Below, one piece after another: positions 27,941 through 36,384 of a stretch of 64,000 nt of DNA. The stretch's first letter is position 1, and the number at the start of each line of letters is the position of its first letter. The notes under the pieces are model-generated. The model ran no database searches and was not told the DNA's origin. It worked only from the letters and a program-made list of their open reading frames with translations. A program made the translations under genes and the position numbers. The stretch is from SAR116 cluster bacterium AG-426-B08 (GTDB lineage Bacteria; Pseudomonadota; Alphaproteobacteria; Puniceispirillales; Marisalimonadaceae), in the NCBI GenBank assembly GCA_003213175.1, contig QCNN01000002.1, forward strand, positions 1-64,000, written 5' to 3'.

Positions 27941-27949
27941 ATTATAGCA
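27941..27949 (-). promoter_or_regulatory. Internal extended -10 promoter for livK
   Basis: Reading the minus strand, TGCTATAAT is a perfect extended -10 element (TGn plus TATAAT) lying just after the livM stop, in the 46-base gap before livK. A start about 7 bases downstream would give a leader of roughly 30 bases containing AAGGAGG. No -35 is needed for this promoter class. With the terminator at 26572 it makes livK a monocistronic unit. Confidence 0.55.
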
Positions 27950-29032
27950 TTAGTAAGGGAAAGGCCACCTTCTTAATTTTTCTTTTGCGATGGACCATAG
28001 TCTTGCGAGCCCATGTGGCTCTACAATTAAAAAAACAACCATTAGTAATCCCCAAATGGTTATTTCGAAATGTTTGGCAGTAACGGCTGATAATCCTACT
28101 AAATCAACCATGAAATTTTTTAATACAATTGGCAAAAGTACAATGAATGCAGCTCCTAAAAAAGAACCAAGCATAGAACCTAAACCACCAATAATAATCA
28201 TAAATAGGACAGGAAAGGAAATAGCCATGATATCGAATGACTCTGTAACTTCAAGAGCACCTAAATACACAGCAAAATATAGTGAACCAGAAATTCCAAT
28301 GTAAAAAGAACTAATAGCAAAAGCTGTAAGTTTAGTTTTTAGAGGAGGTACTCCTATTATCTCTGCAGCTATATCCATATCCCTAATAGCCATCCAAGAT
28401 CTACCTATTTTACTTCTAATCATATTTTTTGCTGCAAAACCAAAAACTACAACTAAAACAAGACAGAACAAGTATGTAGCATATGGTGGAGCCGCCGCAC
28501 CAGTGACAGGCACACCAAACATAGTCCTCTCAGATACAGTGATTTGTCCAGTATCAGAGTAATTATAAAACCATGGAACTTTATTGAAAAGCCATACTAA
28601 AAAAAACTGGGAGGCTAAGGTTGCTACTGCTAAGTAAAAACCCTTTATTCTAAGCGAAGGTAATCCAAATAAAATTCCAACCAGAGCAGAAATAAATCCA
28701 GAAATGATAACAATGATCATTATATTTAGATCTGGATATGTTGTCATAAGTTTATATGTTGAGAATGCACCTACGGCCATGAATCCACCAGTACCCAGGG
28801 ATACTTGACCACAATAACCAGTTAATATATTAAGCCCTATTGCTGCCATAGAATAAATTAGAAAAGGAACTAAAATTGCTTTTTCCCAGTAGCTATCAAC
28901 TACAAAAGGAACAAATAAGAAAGCGACAAGCATTAATAGACTAAAAGCTATCTTATCTTGCATTAAAGGAAAAATAGCATGGTCAGATCGATAATTAGAA
29001 TTGTACTGTCCAGTTTCTTTATATATCATCAA
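27950..29032 (-). CDS. livM: ABC transporter permease LivM
   Basis: This 360-residue inner-membrane permease has about ten hydrophobic segments. It carries the LivM stretch GLNILTGYCGQVSLGTGGFMAVGAFS and the cytoplasmic coupling sequence SKIGRSWMAIRDMDIAAEIIGVP, followed by FPVLFMIIIGGLGSMLGSFLGA. It pairs with LivH to form the translocation channel. Its ATG overlaps the livH stop by four bases. Confidence 0.92.
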   Translation of the reverse strand: MMIYKETGQYNSNYRSDHAIFPLMQDKIAFSLLMLVAFLFVPFVVDSYWEKAILVPFLIYSMAAIGLNILTGYCGQVSLGTGGFMAVGAFSTYKLMTTYPDLNIMIIVIISGFISALVGILFGLPSLRIKGFYLAVATLASQFFLVWLFNKVPWFYNYSDTGQITVSERTMFGVPVTGAAAPPYATYLFCLVLVVVFGFAAKNMIRSKIGRSWMAIRDMDIAAEIIGVPPLKTKLTAFAISSFYIGISGSLYFAVYLGALEVTESFDIMAISFPVLFMIIIGGLGSMLGSFLGAAFIVLLPIVLKNFMVDLVGLSAVTAKHFEITIWGLLMVVFLIVEPHGLARLWSIAKEKLRRWPFPY

Positions 29033-30033
29033 ACCCTCTCAATAATTTTTTCCCCAAATAGTCCTTGGGGTCTAAATAATAAAAATACCAAAGCCATAAA
29101 ATAGGCAAACCAGTTTTCAATTGCACCTATGTCGAAGAGACCACCTATGTAAATCTCTGCTAATTTTTCACCAACTCCAATTAATAACCCTCCAATTATT
29201 GCTCCAGGAATAGAGGTAAACCCTCCTAAGATTAATACAGGTAGTGCTTTCAAGGCTATTAGTGAAAGAGAAAATTGGACGCCAGACTCCGTTCCCCACA
29301 TAATCCCTGCAACCATGGCAATAAAACCAGACATAGCCCAAACAAAAACCCATATTGTTCTTAGTGAAATTCCTACTGAAAGTGCAGCCTGATGGTCATC
29401 GGCAACTGCTCTTAAGGCTCTTCCCGTTTTGGTATACTGTGAAAACAGAGCTAACGCTGTTACTAAAATTACAGCAATTACAGTCGCCCAAACATTTAAC
29501 ACATCTATGTACATACCATAATATTCGCTACCTTCAGCTGCTAGACCAATTGTTGCATTTTCTAACCATTCTGAACCACCACTGGGTATACCAACATCTA
29601 ATACTTTAACATCTGAACCCCACATTAGATCACCAATACCTTCAAGAACAAAAGCTAATCCAATTGTAGCCATAAACAATATTATAGGCTCTTGGTTAAC
29701 AAGATGCTTCAAAACTAATCTTTCAATGATCCAAGCTAAGACAATCATAGTAATGATTGTAAAAATAATAGCTAAAAAACTATGTATTTCTGGGTACCAA
29801 TGGTGAAGTTTAGTTCCAAATAATTCGTTTATTAAATGTGAGAAGGGTACTTGTCCAGTTTGGAAACCTACCAACGTTAGAGCTGCAAATAGAGCAAAAA
29901 CACCTTGAGCAAAATTAAAAACGCCAGAAGCTTTAAAAATTAATACAAAACCCAAGGCAACTAGGGAATACATAATGCCGGACATTAGTCCATTAAGAAC
30001 CGTTTCAATGAAATTGAGTAACTCTACACTCAT
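29029..30033 (-). CDS. livH: ABC transporter permease LivH
   Basis: This 334-residue permease has the LivH signature LNGLMSGIMYSLVALGFVLIFKASGVFNFAQGVFAL at the N terminus and the coupling loop TKTGRALRAVADDHQAALSVGI. GGFTSIPGAIIGGLLIGVGEKLA is the conserved late segment. It follows livG by 12 bases and overlaps livM by 4, so subunit stoichiometry is probably kept by translational coupling. Confidence 0.92.
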   Translation of the reverse strand: MSVELLNFIETVLNGLMSGIMYSLVALGFVLIFKASGVFNFAQGVFALFAALTLVGFQTGQVPFSHLINELFGTKLHHWYPEIHSFLAIIFTIITMIVLAWIIERLVLKHLVNQEPIILFMATIGLAFVLEGIGDLMWGSDVKVLDVGIPSGGSEWLENATIGLAAEGSEYYGMYIDVLNVWATVIAVILVTALALFSQYTKTGRALRAVADDHQAALSVGISLRTIWVFVWAMSGFIAMVAGIMWGTESGVQFSLSLIALKALPVLILGGFTSIPGAIIGGLLIGVGEKLAEIYIGGLFDIGAIENWFAYFMALVFLLFRPQGLFGEKIIERV

Positions 30034-30045
30034 TTAACAACACAT

Positions 30046-30849
30046 CTAATCATTTGAGACTCCCAAATACGCATCAATAACTGCCTTATTAATTCTAATT
30101 TCTTCAGGTTTACCTGATCCAATTTTTTTTCCATAGTCTAGCACAACAATTCTATCTGAGATATCCATTACAACACTCATATCATGTTCAATTAAAACAA
30201 TTGTTGTTTTAAGTTCATGATTAGCTGTTAAAACAAATCTACTCATGTCTTGTTTTTCCTCAACATTCATACCTGCCATTGGTTCATCTAAAAGAAGAAT
30301 TTCTGGTTCCATCGCAAGAGCCCTTCCAAGCTCAACCCTTTTTTGTAGTCCGTATGGAAGTGAACCAACAGGAGTTCTTCTTATTGATTGGAGGTCTAAA
30401 AAATCTATAACTCTCTCTACTTTTTCTCTATGAAAAGTTTCTTCTTTTTCAGCTGGCCCAATATACAAAGCTTGCATAAACAAATTTTGCTTTTGTTTTA
30501 ATAATCTTCCAGTCATTAGATTATCTAATGTACTCATGCCTTTAAAAAGGGCTATATTTTGGAATGTCCTTGCGATACCACTTTTTGCGGCAAACTCAGG
30601 TTCCATTTGTAATCTTTCTTGACCAGCAAAATTAATTTTACCAGATGTTGGCTTATAGAATCCATTAATGACATTCAGCATTGATGACTTTCCAGCTCCA
30701 TTTGGTCCAATTATAGCAAACACCTCACCTCTTTTTACCTCAAAAGAAACTTCTGTTAATGCTTTAACACCCCCAAAAGATAAGCTGATATTTTTTAATT
30801 CAATTATATTTTTACCAAATGGGATATTTTTAATTTTAGATAGACTCAT
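30046..30849 (-). CDS. livG: ABC transporter ATPase LivG
   Basis: This 267-residue ATPase subunit shows Walker A IGPNGAGKSSMLNVI, the LivG-type ARTFQNIALFKGMS Q-loop, signature SLPYGLQKRVELGRAL, Walker B ILLLDEPMAGM and the switch histidine in VLIEHDMSVV. The signature reads PYGLQK rather than the general SGGQ, which is common in LivG. Its ATG shares one base with the stop of the upstream ligase gene (TAATG), indicating strict coupling. Confidence 0.92.
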   Translation of the reverse strand: MSLSKIKNIPFGKNIIELKNISLSFGGVKALTEVSFEVKRGEVFAIIGPNGAGKSSMLNVINGFYKPTSGKINFAGQERLQMEPEFAAKSGIARTFQNIALFKGMSTLDNLMTGRLLKQKQNLFMQALYIGPAEKEETFHREKVERVIDFLDLQSIRRTPVGSLPYGLQKRVELGRALAMEPEILLLDEPMAGMNVEEKQDMSRFVLTANHELKTTIVLIEHDMSVVMDISDRIVVLDYGKKIGSGKPEEIRINKAVIDAYLGVSND

Positions 30850-32789
30850 TATTTATTTCCTATTGAGCTAATATTTAAATTTCTTATTTCCATTGAGGCA
30901 TTAATTTTACCTTTTCTTCCATCTTCGTAGGTAACTTCGGTATTAATTTTTGCAACAGATTTATCTTTATAAAGAGAGTCTATGAGTGATTTATACCTAT
31001 CATTAATCACAGATCTTCTTACTTTTCTTGTTCTTGTTAATTCACCGTCATCTGCTTCTAATTCTTTAAATAACAATAAAAATTTTTTAATTTTTAAATT
31101 TTTTGGTAAATTTTTATTCACTTTATCTATCTCTGACTGTATCAGATCATAAATCTTTTTGTCAGACGCTAAACCTGTATATGATGTAAATGGTAATTGC
31201 CATTTTTCTGCTAACTTTGAAACTATAGAAAACCTTATACAAATTATAGCAGTTAGATAAGGTTTATCAGCTCCTAAAATTACAGCCTCACCGACATATG
31301 GTGAAAATTTTAACTTGTTTTCAATGTTTTGAGGTGAAAATTTTATACCATCTGATTTTGTGGCAATATCATCAACTCTATCTATTACAGTTAGTCTATT
31401 GTTTTTATCTAAAAAGCCAGCATCACCAGTATGCATCCATCCATTCTTAATTGATTCTTTAAATGCTTTTTTATTGTTGTAATAACCAGAAAACATATAT
31501 GGGTGTTTAGTTACTATTTCGCCCATCCCATTTGCGTCAGGATTTAAAATTTTTATTTGGCAATCTGGAAAAGGGATGCCAACGGTTTCACAATCCATCT
31601 CACCTTCTGGTGGTTTTTGTAATGTGTATGCACCCATAAGCTCAGTTTGTCCATAAAGTTGTCTGAGTGGTATTCCCATTGCTAAAAAAAATTTAAAAGT
31701 ATCTGGACCAATTGCAGAACCCCCTGTTGCTGCAGAAGTTACTTTACTAAAACCCAATCTATCCTTTAAGTGAGTGAATAATAGTTTATCTGCCCAAAAA
31801 TCTCTTTTACCAGTGTCAACTGCTCTTAAACCTCGTTCAACCATTGTATTAAAAATCCATTGAGTAAGTTTTGAAGAGTCTAGAATTCTTGCTCTCATAT
31901 CTGCGGCAATCTGTTCCCATAACCTTGGTGCCCCTAGCATAAAGGATGGACCTATTTCTTTTAAATCGTCCATGGCTGTATCGGCATTTTCTGGAAAATT
32001 AACTTTCATGCCACTTAGTAAGTTAAATCCAACACCATAGACTTGCTCCATTATCCACGGAAAAGGTAAAACTGACACATATTCATCATTTGAAGTTTTA
32101 GGATCGACCTTGAGATAATTAGCTATATGTTTTACAAACTTTTCTCCAGGAAGTGAAGCTAATTTTGGATTTGAAGTAGTACCAGAAGTTGTACATAAAA
32201 CTGCATCAGTTTTGCCAGAGATTTTATTGATCAGATTAATATATTTTTTAGGATTTTTCTTTAAGATGCTTTTCCCTTTCTTCATCAATGATCTCATATC
32301 AATAATATTTGGATTATCTAATTGATTTAAGCCTCTGGGATCCTCATAAAATATTTTAATATTTTTCTTCAATTTTTTTTGAATATTTATAAATTTATCA
32401 ACCTGTTCTTGATCTTCTGCAAATGCAAAATCTACATCTGCTGCTTTAACTAGATAGCTAACTTCTTCATCAAGTGTATCCCTGTAAATACCCAAACTCA
32501 TTCCACCATTTGCTTGAACTGCTATTTCGAAAAACACCCAAGCTGGTTTATTATCACCTATTAAAGCCATAACCTGACCTTTTTTGAATCCTTCAGCTTC
32601 TAGACCTAAAGCTAATTCTGAAACGTTTTGATTATAATCTCTCCATGTAGTTTCATTCCAAATACCTAGATCTTTATCTCGCAAGGCGACTTCATTAGGT
32701 GTTTTATCAGATCTGTACTTAAGAATTTTAGGAAACGTATTGTAGATATTAAAATCTGGATAATTATTATTTAAACTAGTATTCAGCAA
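30849..32789 (-). CDS. Long-chain-type acyl-CoA synthetase (AMP-binding) of a liv operon
   Basis: This 646-residue adenylate-forming ligase has the nucleotide loop TTSGTTSNPK, the adenylate motif YGQTELMGAYT and the hinge GWMHTGDAGFLDKNNRLTVIDRVDD. It belongs to the long-chain acyl-CoA synthetase-like group often found as the first gene of liv clusters that end in a PaaK-like gene. It is probably cytosolic and activates the acid delivered by the transporter. The track's start is TTG, and the N terminus after it aligns with the family, so I kept it. It heads the nine-gene operon. Confidence 0.83.
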   Translation of the reverse strand: MLNTSLNNNYPDFNIYNTFPKILKYRSDKTPNEVALRDKDLGIWNETTWRDYNQNVSELALGLEAEGFKKGQVMALIGDNKPAWVFFEIAVQANGGMSLGIYRDTLDEEVSYLVKAADVDFAFAEDQEQVDKFINIQKKLKKNIKIFYEDPRGLNQLDNPNIIDMRSLMKKGKSILKKNPKKYINLINKISGKTDAVLCTTSGTTSNPKLASLPGEKFVKHIANYLKVDPKTSNDEYVSVLPFPWIMEQVYGVGFNLLSGMKVNFPENADTAMDDLKEIGPSFMLGAPRLWEQIAADMRARILDSSKLTQWIFNTMVERGLRAVDTGKRDFWADKLLFTHLKDRLGFSKVTSAATGGSAIGPDTFKFFLAMGIPLRQLYGQTELMGAYTLQKPPEGEMDCETVGIPFPDCQIKILNPDANGMGEIVTKHPYMFSGYYNNKKAFKESIKNGWMHTGDAGFLDKNNRLTVIDRVDDIATKSDGIKFSPQNIENKLKFSPYVGEAVILGADKPYLTAIICIRFSIVSKLAEKWQLPFTSYTGLASDKKIYDLIQSEIDKVNKNLPKNLKIKKFLLLFKELEADDGELTRTRKVRRSVINDRYKSLIDSLYKDKSVAKINTEVTYEDGRKGKINASMEIRNLNISSIGNK

Positions 32790-32932
32790 AAATTTTCCCC
32801 AAACAACTTATCGAAACGAATTTCATTTTAAAGTTATCAATAAAGAAATTAAAATCAATATAAACAAACTTTTTTTTGAAATTATAAATTTTACTTTTAA
32901 TTACAACCAGTTGCAATTAAGTGAAATATAAG

Positions 32933-32958
32933 ATTATAGTTGTTTAATATGTTAAACA
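32933..32958 (-). promoter_or_regulatory. Promoter/operator candidate for the ligase-liv operon
   Basis: A perfect minus-strand TATAAT (32938-32933) lies directly beside TGTTTAA-TATG-TTAAACA (32941-32958), a 7-base-arm palindrome that would occupy the spacer between -10 and -35. That position suits repression by a dimeric regulator. The core matches the palindrome at 3836-3855. The implied leader is about 140 bases. The palindrome overlaps the last codons of the dmdC-like gene. The rest of the 162-base gap shows nothing else clear. Confidence 0.4.
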
Positions 32959-34661
32959 TTCGAATCTAATGTTTCAAAAACAACTTTTGACCCATTTGAT
33001 ACAATATTTAAGTGAAGATTACTTCTCGGTAAAATGTGAGTGTCATAAAAATCAGCCGAAACAATTTTAGATTTAAGAAAGTCTTGATCACTTTCCTTAA
33101 TATTTAATTTTTCTATGGCTTTGGATTTTGATTTATTCATAAGCCAAGACCCAATTAAATACCCAAGACCCATCATATAATCAAAACTTACACAAGAAAG
33201 AGCCTCTTTACTGTCTTTTATATCTAAAATAAATTTTATTGTTTCCTCACAATTTTGTATATATGAAAAAATTTTTGTATTTTGATTGGTTTCATTTTTA
33301 ATTAAAGACAACAAATTAAAAGCAGTTTTTCCATCATCACGAAGTGTTTTTCTAAACATTAAATCATTTGCTTGAATTCCATTTGTACCCTCATAAATAG
33401 GTAAAATTCTTGCATCTCTCATAATTTGCGCTGCACCAGTCTCTTCTATAAAACCCATTCCTCCATGAATTTGAACACCAGTACTAGTTACTTCTTGAGC
33501 TAATTCTGTACACCACCCTTTTATTATTGGGATTAAAAAAGCTTCTAATTGTTTAGAAAAAGTATCGCCTTTGTGAGCTTTTTCCATAATTTCAGCAGAG
33601 ACCAGTATTAATCTTCTCATAGCTTCTGTTAACGATCTCATTAAAAGTAATTGTCGTTTTACATCACCGTGACCTATTATAGGAGTGCCTTTTTCTTTAT
33701 TTATTGGTATACCTTGAATTCTTGTTTTTGAATATTCAAGAGCTTTTTGTCTTGCAGTTTCTGATATAGCCATGCCTTGAAGACCAACGTCAAACCTTGC
33801 TCTATTCATCATAATAAACATATACTCAATGCCTCGACCTTCCTCTCCAAGCATGTATCCAATAGCACCTTCTTCATCTCCGTATGACATAACCGCTGTA
33901 GGACTGGCTTTAATACCCAATTTATGTTCTAAAGAAATACATTTTAAATCATTTCTTTTTCCTATTTTACCATTTTCATCTATTAAGAATTTTGGGATCA
34001 AAAAAGTAGAAATTCCTTTAATCCCATCTGGTGCACCCTCAGTTTTTGCTAAAACTAAATGAATGATATTTTCTGCAAAGTCATGTTCACCATAAGTAAT
34101 ATAAATTTTTTGACCTTTGATTCTCCAGTCTTTACCATCAAAAGTAGCTTTTGTTTTAATTGTACTTAAATCTGTTCCAGATTGAGGCTCAGTCAGATTC
34201 ATAGTGCCTGTCCAAATCCCTTTATTTAATTTTGGTAAGTAAAGTTGTTTTTCTTTATCAGTACCAACCAAAGTAAGCGCATCCATAATTCCTTGGGTAA
34301 GCAAATTACATAGTGCAAAAGATATATTTGCTCCCTGCCAATACTCATTTACAGCTGCGGCCATTCTAAAGGGTAACCCCATACCTTCATAATTAGGATC
34401 ACTTGAAACTCCAACCCAACCTCCAGTAGCTAGAGATTTATAAGCTTCCTTATATCCAGGAGATGTCTCTACTTCGTAATCCTGTCTTAATTTTGGAGGA
34501 TTTTTATCTCCTGAATGATATAAAGGAGCCAGGTTTTCGTTAGCAAATTTACCAGCCTCATTTAAAACTGCATCAATAGTTTCATTATCTAAATCAGATT
34601 GGCTTTCTAATAAATTCTCTAAAACAAATTTTGTATCTTTAATGGGTGAATTATAGTTCAT
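32952..34661 (-). CDS. dmdC: DmdC-like 3-methylmercaptopropionyl-CoA dehydrogenase family protein
   Basis: This is a long acyl-CoA dehydrogenase (569 residues, against about 380 for the ordinary type) with the extra C-terminal domain of the DmdC family. The FAD/substrate motifs are MNLTEPQSGTDLSTIKTKA and QKIYITYGEHD; the catalytic glutamate lies in ILPIYEGTNGIQANDL; VQIHGGMGFIEETGAAQIMRDAR is the typical late helix. DmdC oxidises methylmercaptopropionyl-CoA in DMSP demethylation, but close relatives act on ordinary acyl-CoAs. The divergent DmdB-like ligase supports the DMSP reading. dmdA and dmdD are not seen. Confidence 0.7.
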   Translation of the reverse strand: MNYNSPIKDTKFVLENLLESQSDLDNETIDAVLNEAGKFANENLAPLYHSGDKNPPKLRQDYEVETSPGYKEAYKSLATGGWVGVSSDPNYEGMGLPFRMAAAVNEYWQGANISFALCNLLTQGIMDALTLVGTDKEKQLYLPKLNKGIWTGTMNLTEPQSGTDLSTIKTKATFDGKDWRIKGQKIYITYGEHDFAENIIHLVLAKTEGAPDGIKGISTFLIPKFLIDENGKIGKRNDLKCISLEHKLGIKASPTAVMSYGDEEGAIGYMLGEEGRGIEYMFIMMNRARFDVGLQGMAISETARQKALEYSKTRIQGIPINKEKGTPIIGHGDVKRQLLLMRSLTEAMRRLILVSAEIMEKAHKGDTFSKQLEAFLIPIIKGWCTELAQEVTSTGVQIHGGMGFIEETGAAQIMRDARILPIYEGTNGIQANDLMFRKTLRDDGKTAFNLLSLIKNETNQNTKIFSYIQNCEETIKFILDIKDSKEALSCVSFDYMMGLGYLIGSWLMNKSKSKAIEKLNIKESDQDFLKSKIVSADFYDTHILPRSNLHLNIVSNGSKVVFETLDSNV

Positions 34662-34698
34662 TCTTTATTCCTAATTTATTAAGGAATGCCATTACCTA

Positions 34699-34727
34699 TT
34701 GATAAAATCAAGTCAAAACATTATTAA
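34699..34727 (+). promoter_or_regulatory. Candidate promoter for the dmdB-like gene
   Basis: TTGATA (34699-34704, 5 of 6 to the -35 consensus) and TATTAA (34722-34727, 4 of 6 to the -10) are spaced 17 bases apart in the 85-base divergent gap. The start site would fall just before the AGGGGAGAAAA ribosome site. Confidence 0.4.
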
Positions 34728-34746
34728 TAGAGAATAGGGGAGAAAA

Positions 34747-36375
34747 ATGAATATATATGAAAAAAATTTGGACAAAAACATTGCAAATTATTCTACATTA
34801 AGTCCTTTGTCTTTTTTGGAAAGAACTAGGAAAGTATTTCCAGACAATATTGCGATTGAGTATGATGACTACAAATTAACATATAAAGATGCAGCTAATA
34901 GATGTGATGCTTTGGCAGGAATGTTAAAAAAATTTGGAGTAAAACAAAATGAAACAGTAGCTGTTATGTTGCCAAATATTCCTCAGATGTGGGAATCTCA
35001 CTTTGGAATACCAATGATAGGCGCTGTTTTAAATGCTATTAATACTAGACTAGATGCAAGCACAATTAGTTTTATTTTAAATCATGGAGAAGCAAAGGTT
35101 TTTATATATGATTCTTCATATTCAGAAATTGTTGAAAAAGCCATGGCTGCACTTAATAAAAAACCTATCACTTTAGAAGTTGTTGATAAATTAGCAGGTT
35201 TTAAACGATCAGAGTTTGCAGAAAAAAATAACTTATTTAATTATGAGGAAGAGCTTAAGAAATTTGACAATTTTGATAACGTTCACACTTTGCCATCAGA
35301 TGAATGGAATTCTTTAGCGTTAAATTATACTTCTGGAACCACAGGAAACCCAAAGGGAGTAGTATACCATCATCGAGGAGCATATTTAAATGCACTTGGA
35401 AATACTCTAGTTTGGGAAATGCCAATGTATCCTAAATATCTATGGACCTTACCTATGTTTCATTGTAACGGATGGTGTTTTCCATGGACAATTACGGAAA
35501 GAGCTGGAACTCATGTATGTTTAAGACAACCTATTGGAGAGCAAATAGTCAACGCCATTTTGAAGCATAAAATCACTCATCTTTGTGGAGCTCCAATAAT
35601 AATGCAAATGATTGCAGATCATTTAATCAATAATAAAATTAAATTAAATCAGAATGTAAAAATGATGACAGCTGGAGCACCACCGCCTGAAGCAGTTTTG
35701 AGTAAAATGAAATTATGTGGTATCGAAGTTATTCATGTTTATGGATTAACAGAGACTTATGGACCTTCTGTGGTTTGTGCTTGGAAAAACGAATGGGATT
35801 TAGAATCACCTAATGAACAAGCTTCAAAAAAAGCCAGACAGGGTGTTGCTTATTCTGTTCAAGAAGATATCAAAGTTGTAAATCCAAAAACTTTAGAAAA
35901 TGTTCCTAAAGATGGAAAAACTATAGGCGAAGTTTTTACAAGAGGAAATATAACAATGAAAGGGTATTTGAAAAACGAAAAAGCTACAAAAGAAGCTTTT
36001 CAAGATGGCTGGTTTCATACTGGAGATCTTGGGGTTTGGTATGATGATGGATACGTACAGTTGAAAGATAGATCCAAAGATATAATTATTTCTGGAGGAG
36101 AAAATATTTCATCAATAGAAGTTGAGGATGCTCTTTATAAACATCCAGATGTAGTAGCTGTTGGAGTTGTAGCTAAACCAGATGAAAAATGGGGTGAAAC
36201 TCCATGTGCTTTTATAGAAATTAGAGAAGGAGCCAATGTATCTAGTGATGATTTACGTAAACATTGTAAATCTATCTTGGCAGGTTTTAAAGTTCCTGGA
36301 GAATTTAAATTCGTAGAGATACCTAAAACAAGCACTGGCAAAATTCAAAAATTTAAACTGAGGGAAATGTTGTAA
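34747..36375 (+). CDS. dmdB: DmdB-like acyl-CoA ligase
   Basis: This 542-residue AMP-forming ligase has the P-loop NYTSGTTGNPKGVVYHHRG, PMFHCNGWCFPWTI for the acyl pocket, HVYGLTETYGPSVVCAW, the hinge GWFHTGDLGVWYDDGYVQLKDRSKD and the catalytic lysine in TSTGKIQKFKLRE. This combination matches 3-methylmercaptopropionate-CoA ligase (DmdB) and related medium-chain ligases. Its position back to back with a DmdC-like gene is the main argument for methylmercaptopropionate as substrate; otherwise a short or medium-chain fatty acid fits. The AGGGGAGAAAAATG start is strong. Confidence 0.72.
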   Translation: MNIYEKNLDKNIANYSTLSPLSFLERTRKVFPDNIAIEYDDYKLTYKDAANRCDALAGMLKKFGVKQNETVAVMLPNIPQMWESHFGIPMIGAVLNAINTRLDASTISFILNHGEAKVFIYDSSYSEIVEKAMAALNKKPITLEVVDKLAGFKRSEFAEKNNLFNYEEELKKFDNFDNVHTLPSDEWNSLALNYTSGTTGNPKGVVYHHRGAYLNALGNTLVWEMPMYPKYLWTLPMFHCNGWCFPWTITERAGTHVCLRQPIGEQIVNAILKHKITHLCGAPIIMQMIADHLINNKIKLNQNVKMMTAGAPPPEAVLSKMKLCGIEVIHVYGLTETYGPSVVCAWKNEWDLESPNEQASKKARQGVAYSVQEDIKVVNPKTLENVPKDGKTIGEVFTRGNITMKGYLKNEKATKEAFQDGWFHTGDLGVWYDDGYVQLKDRSKDIIISGGENISSIEVEDALYKHPDVVAVGVVAKPDEKWGETPCAFIEIREGANVSSDDLRKHCKSILAGFKVPGEFKFVEIPKTSTGKIQKFKLREML

Positions 36376-36384
36376 TTAACTATA

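Noticed and set aside
27990-28304. 104-residue plus-strand ORF
   Set aside because: It is antisense to livM transmembrane coding; the low-complexity Pro/Ser/Lys composition is typical of antisense shadow.
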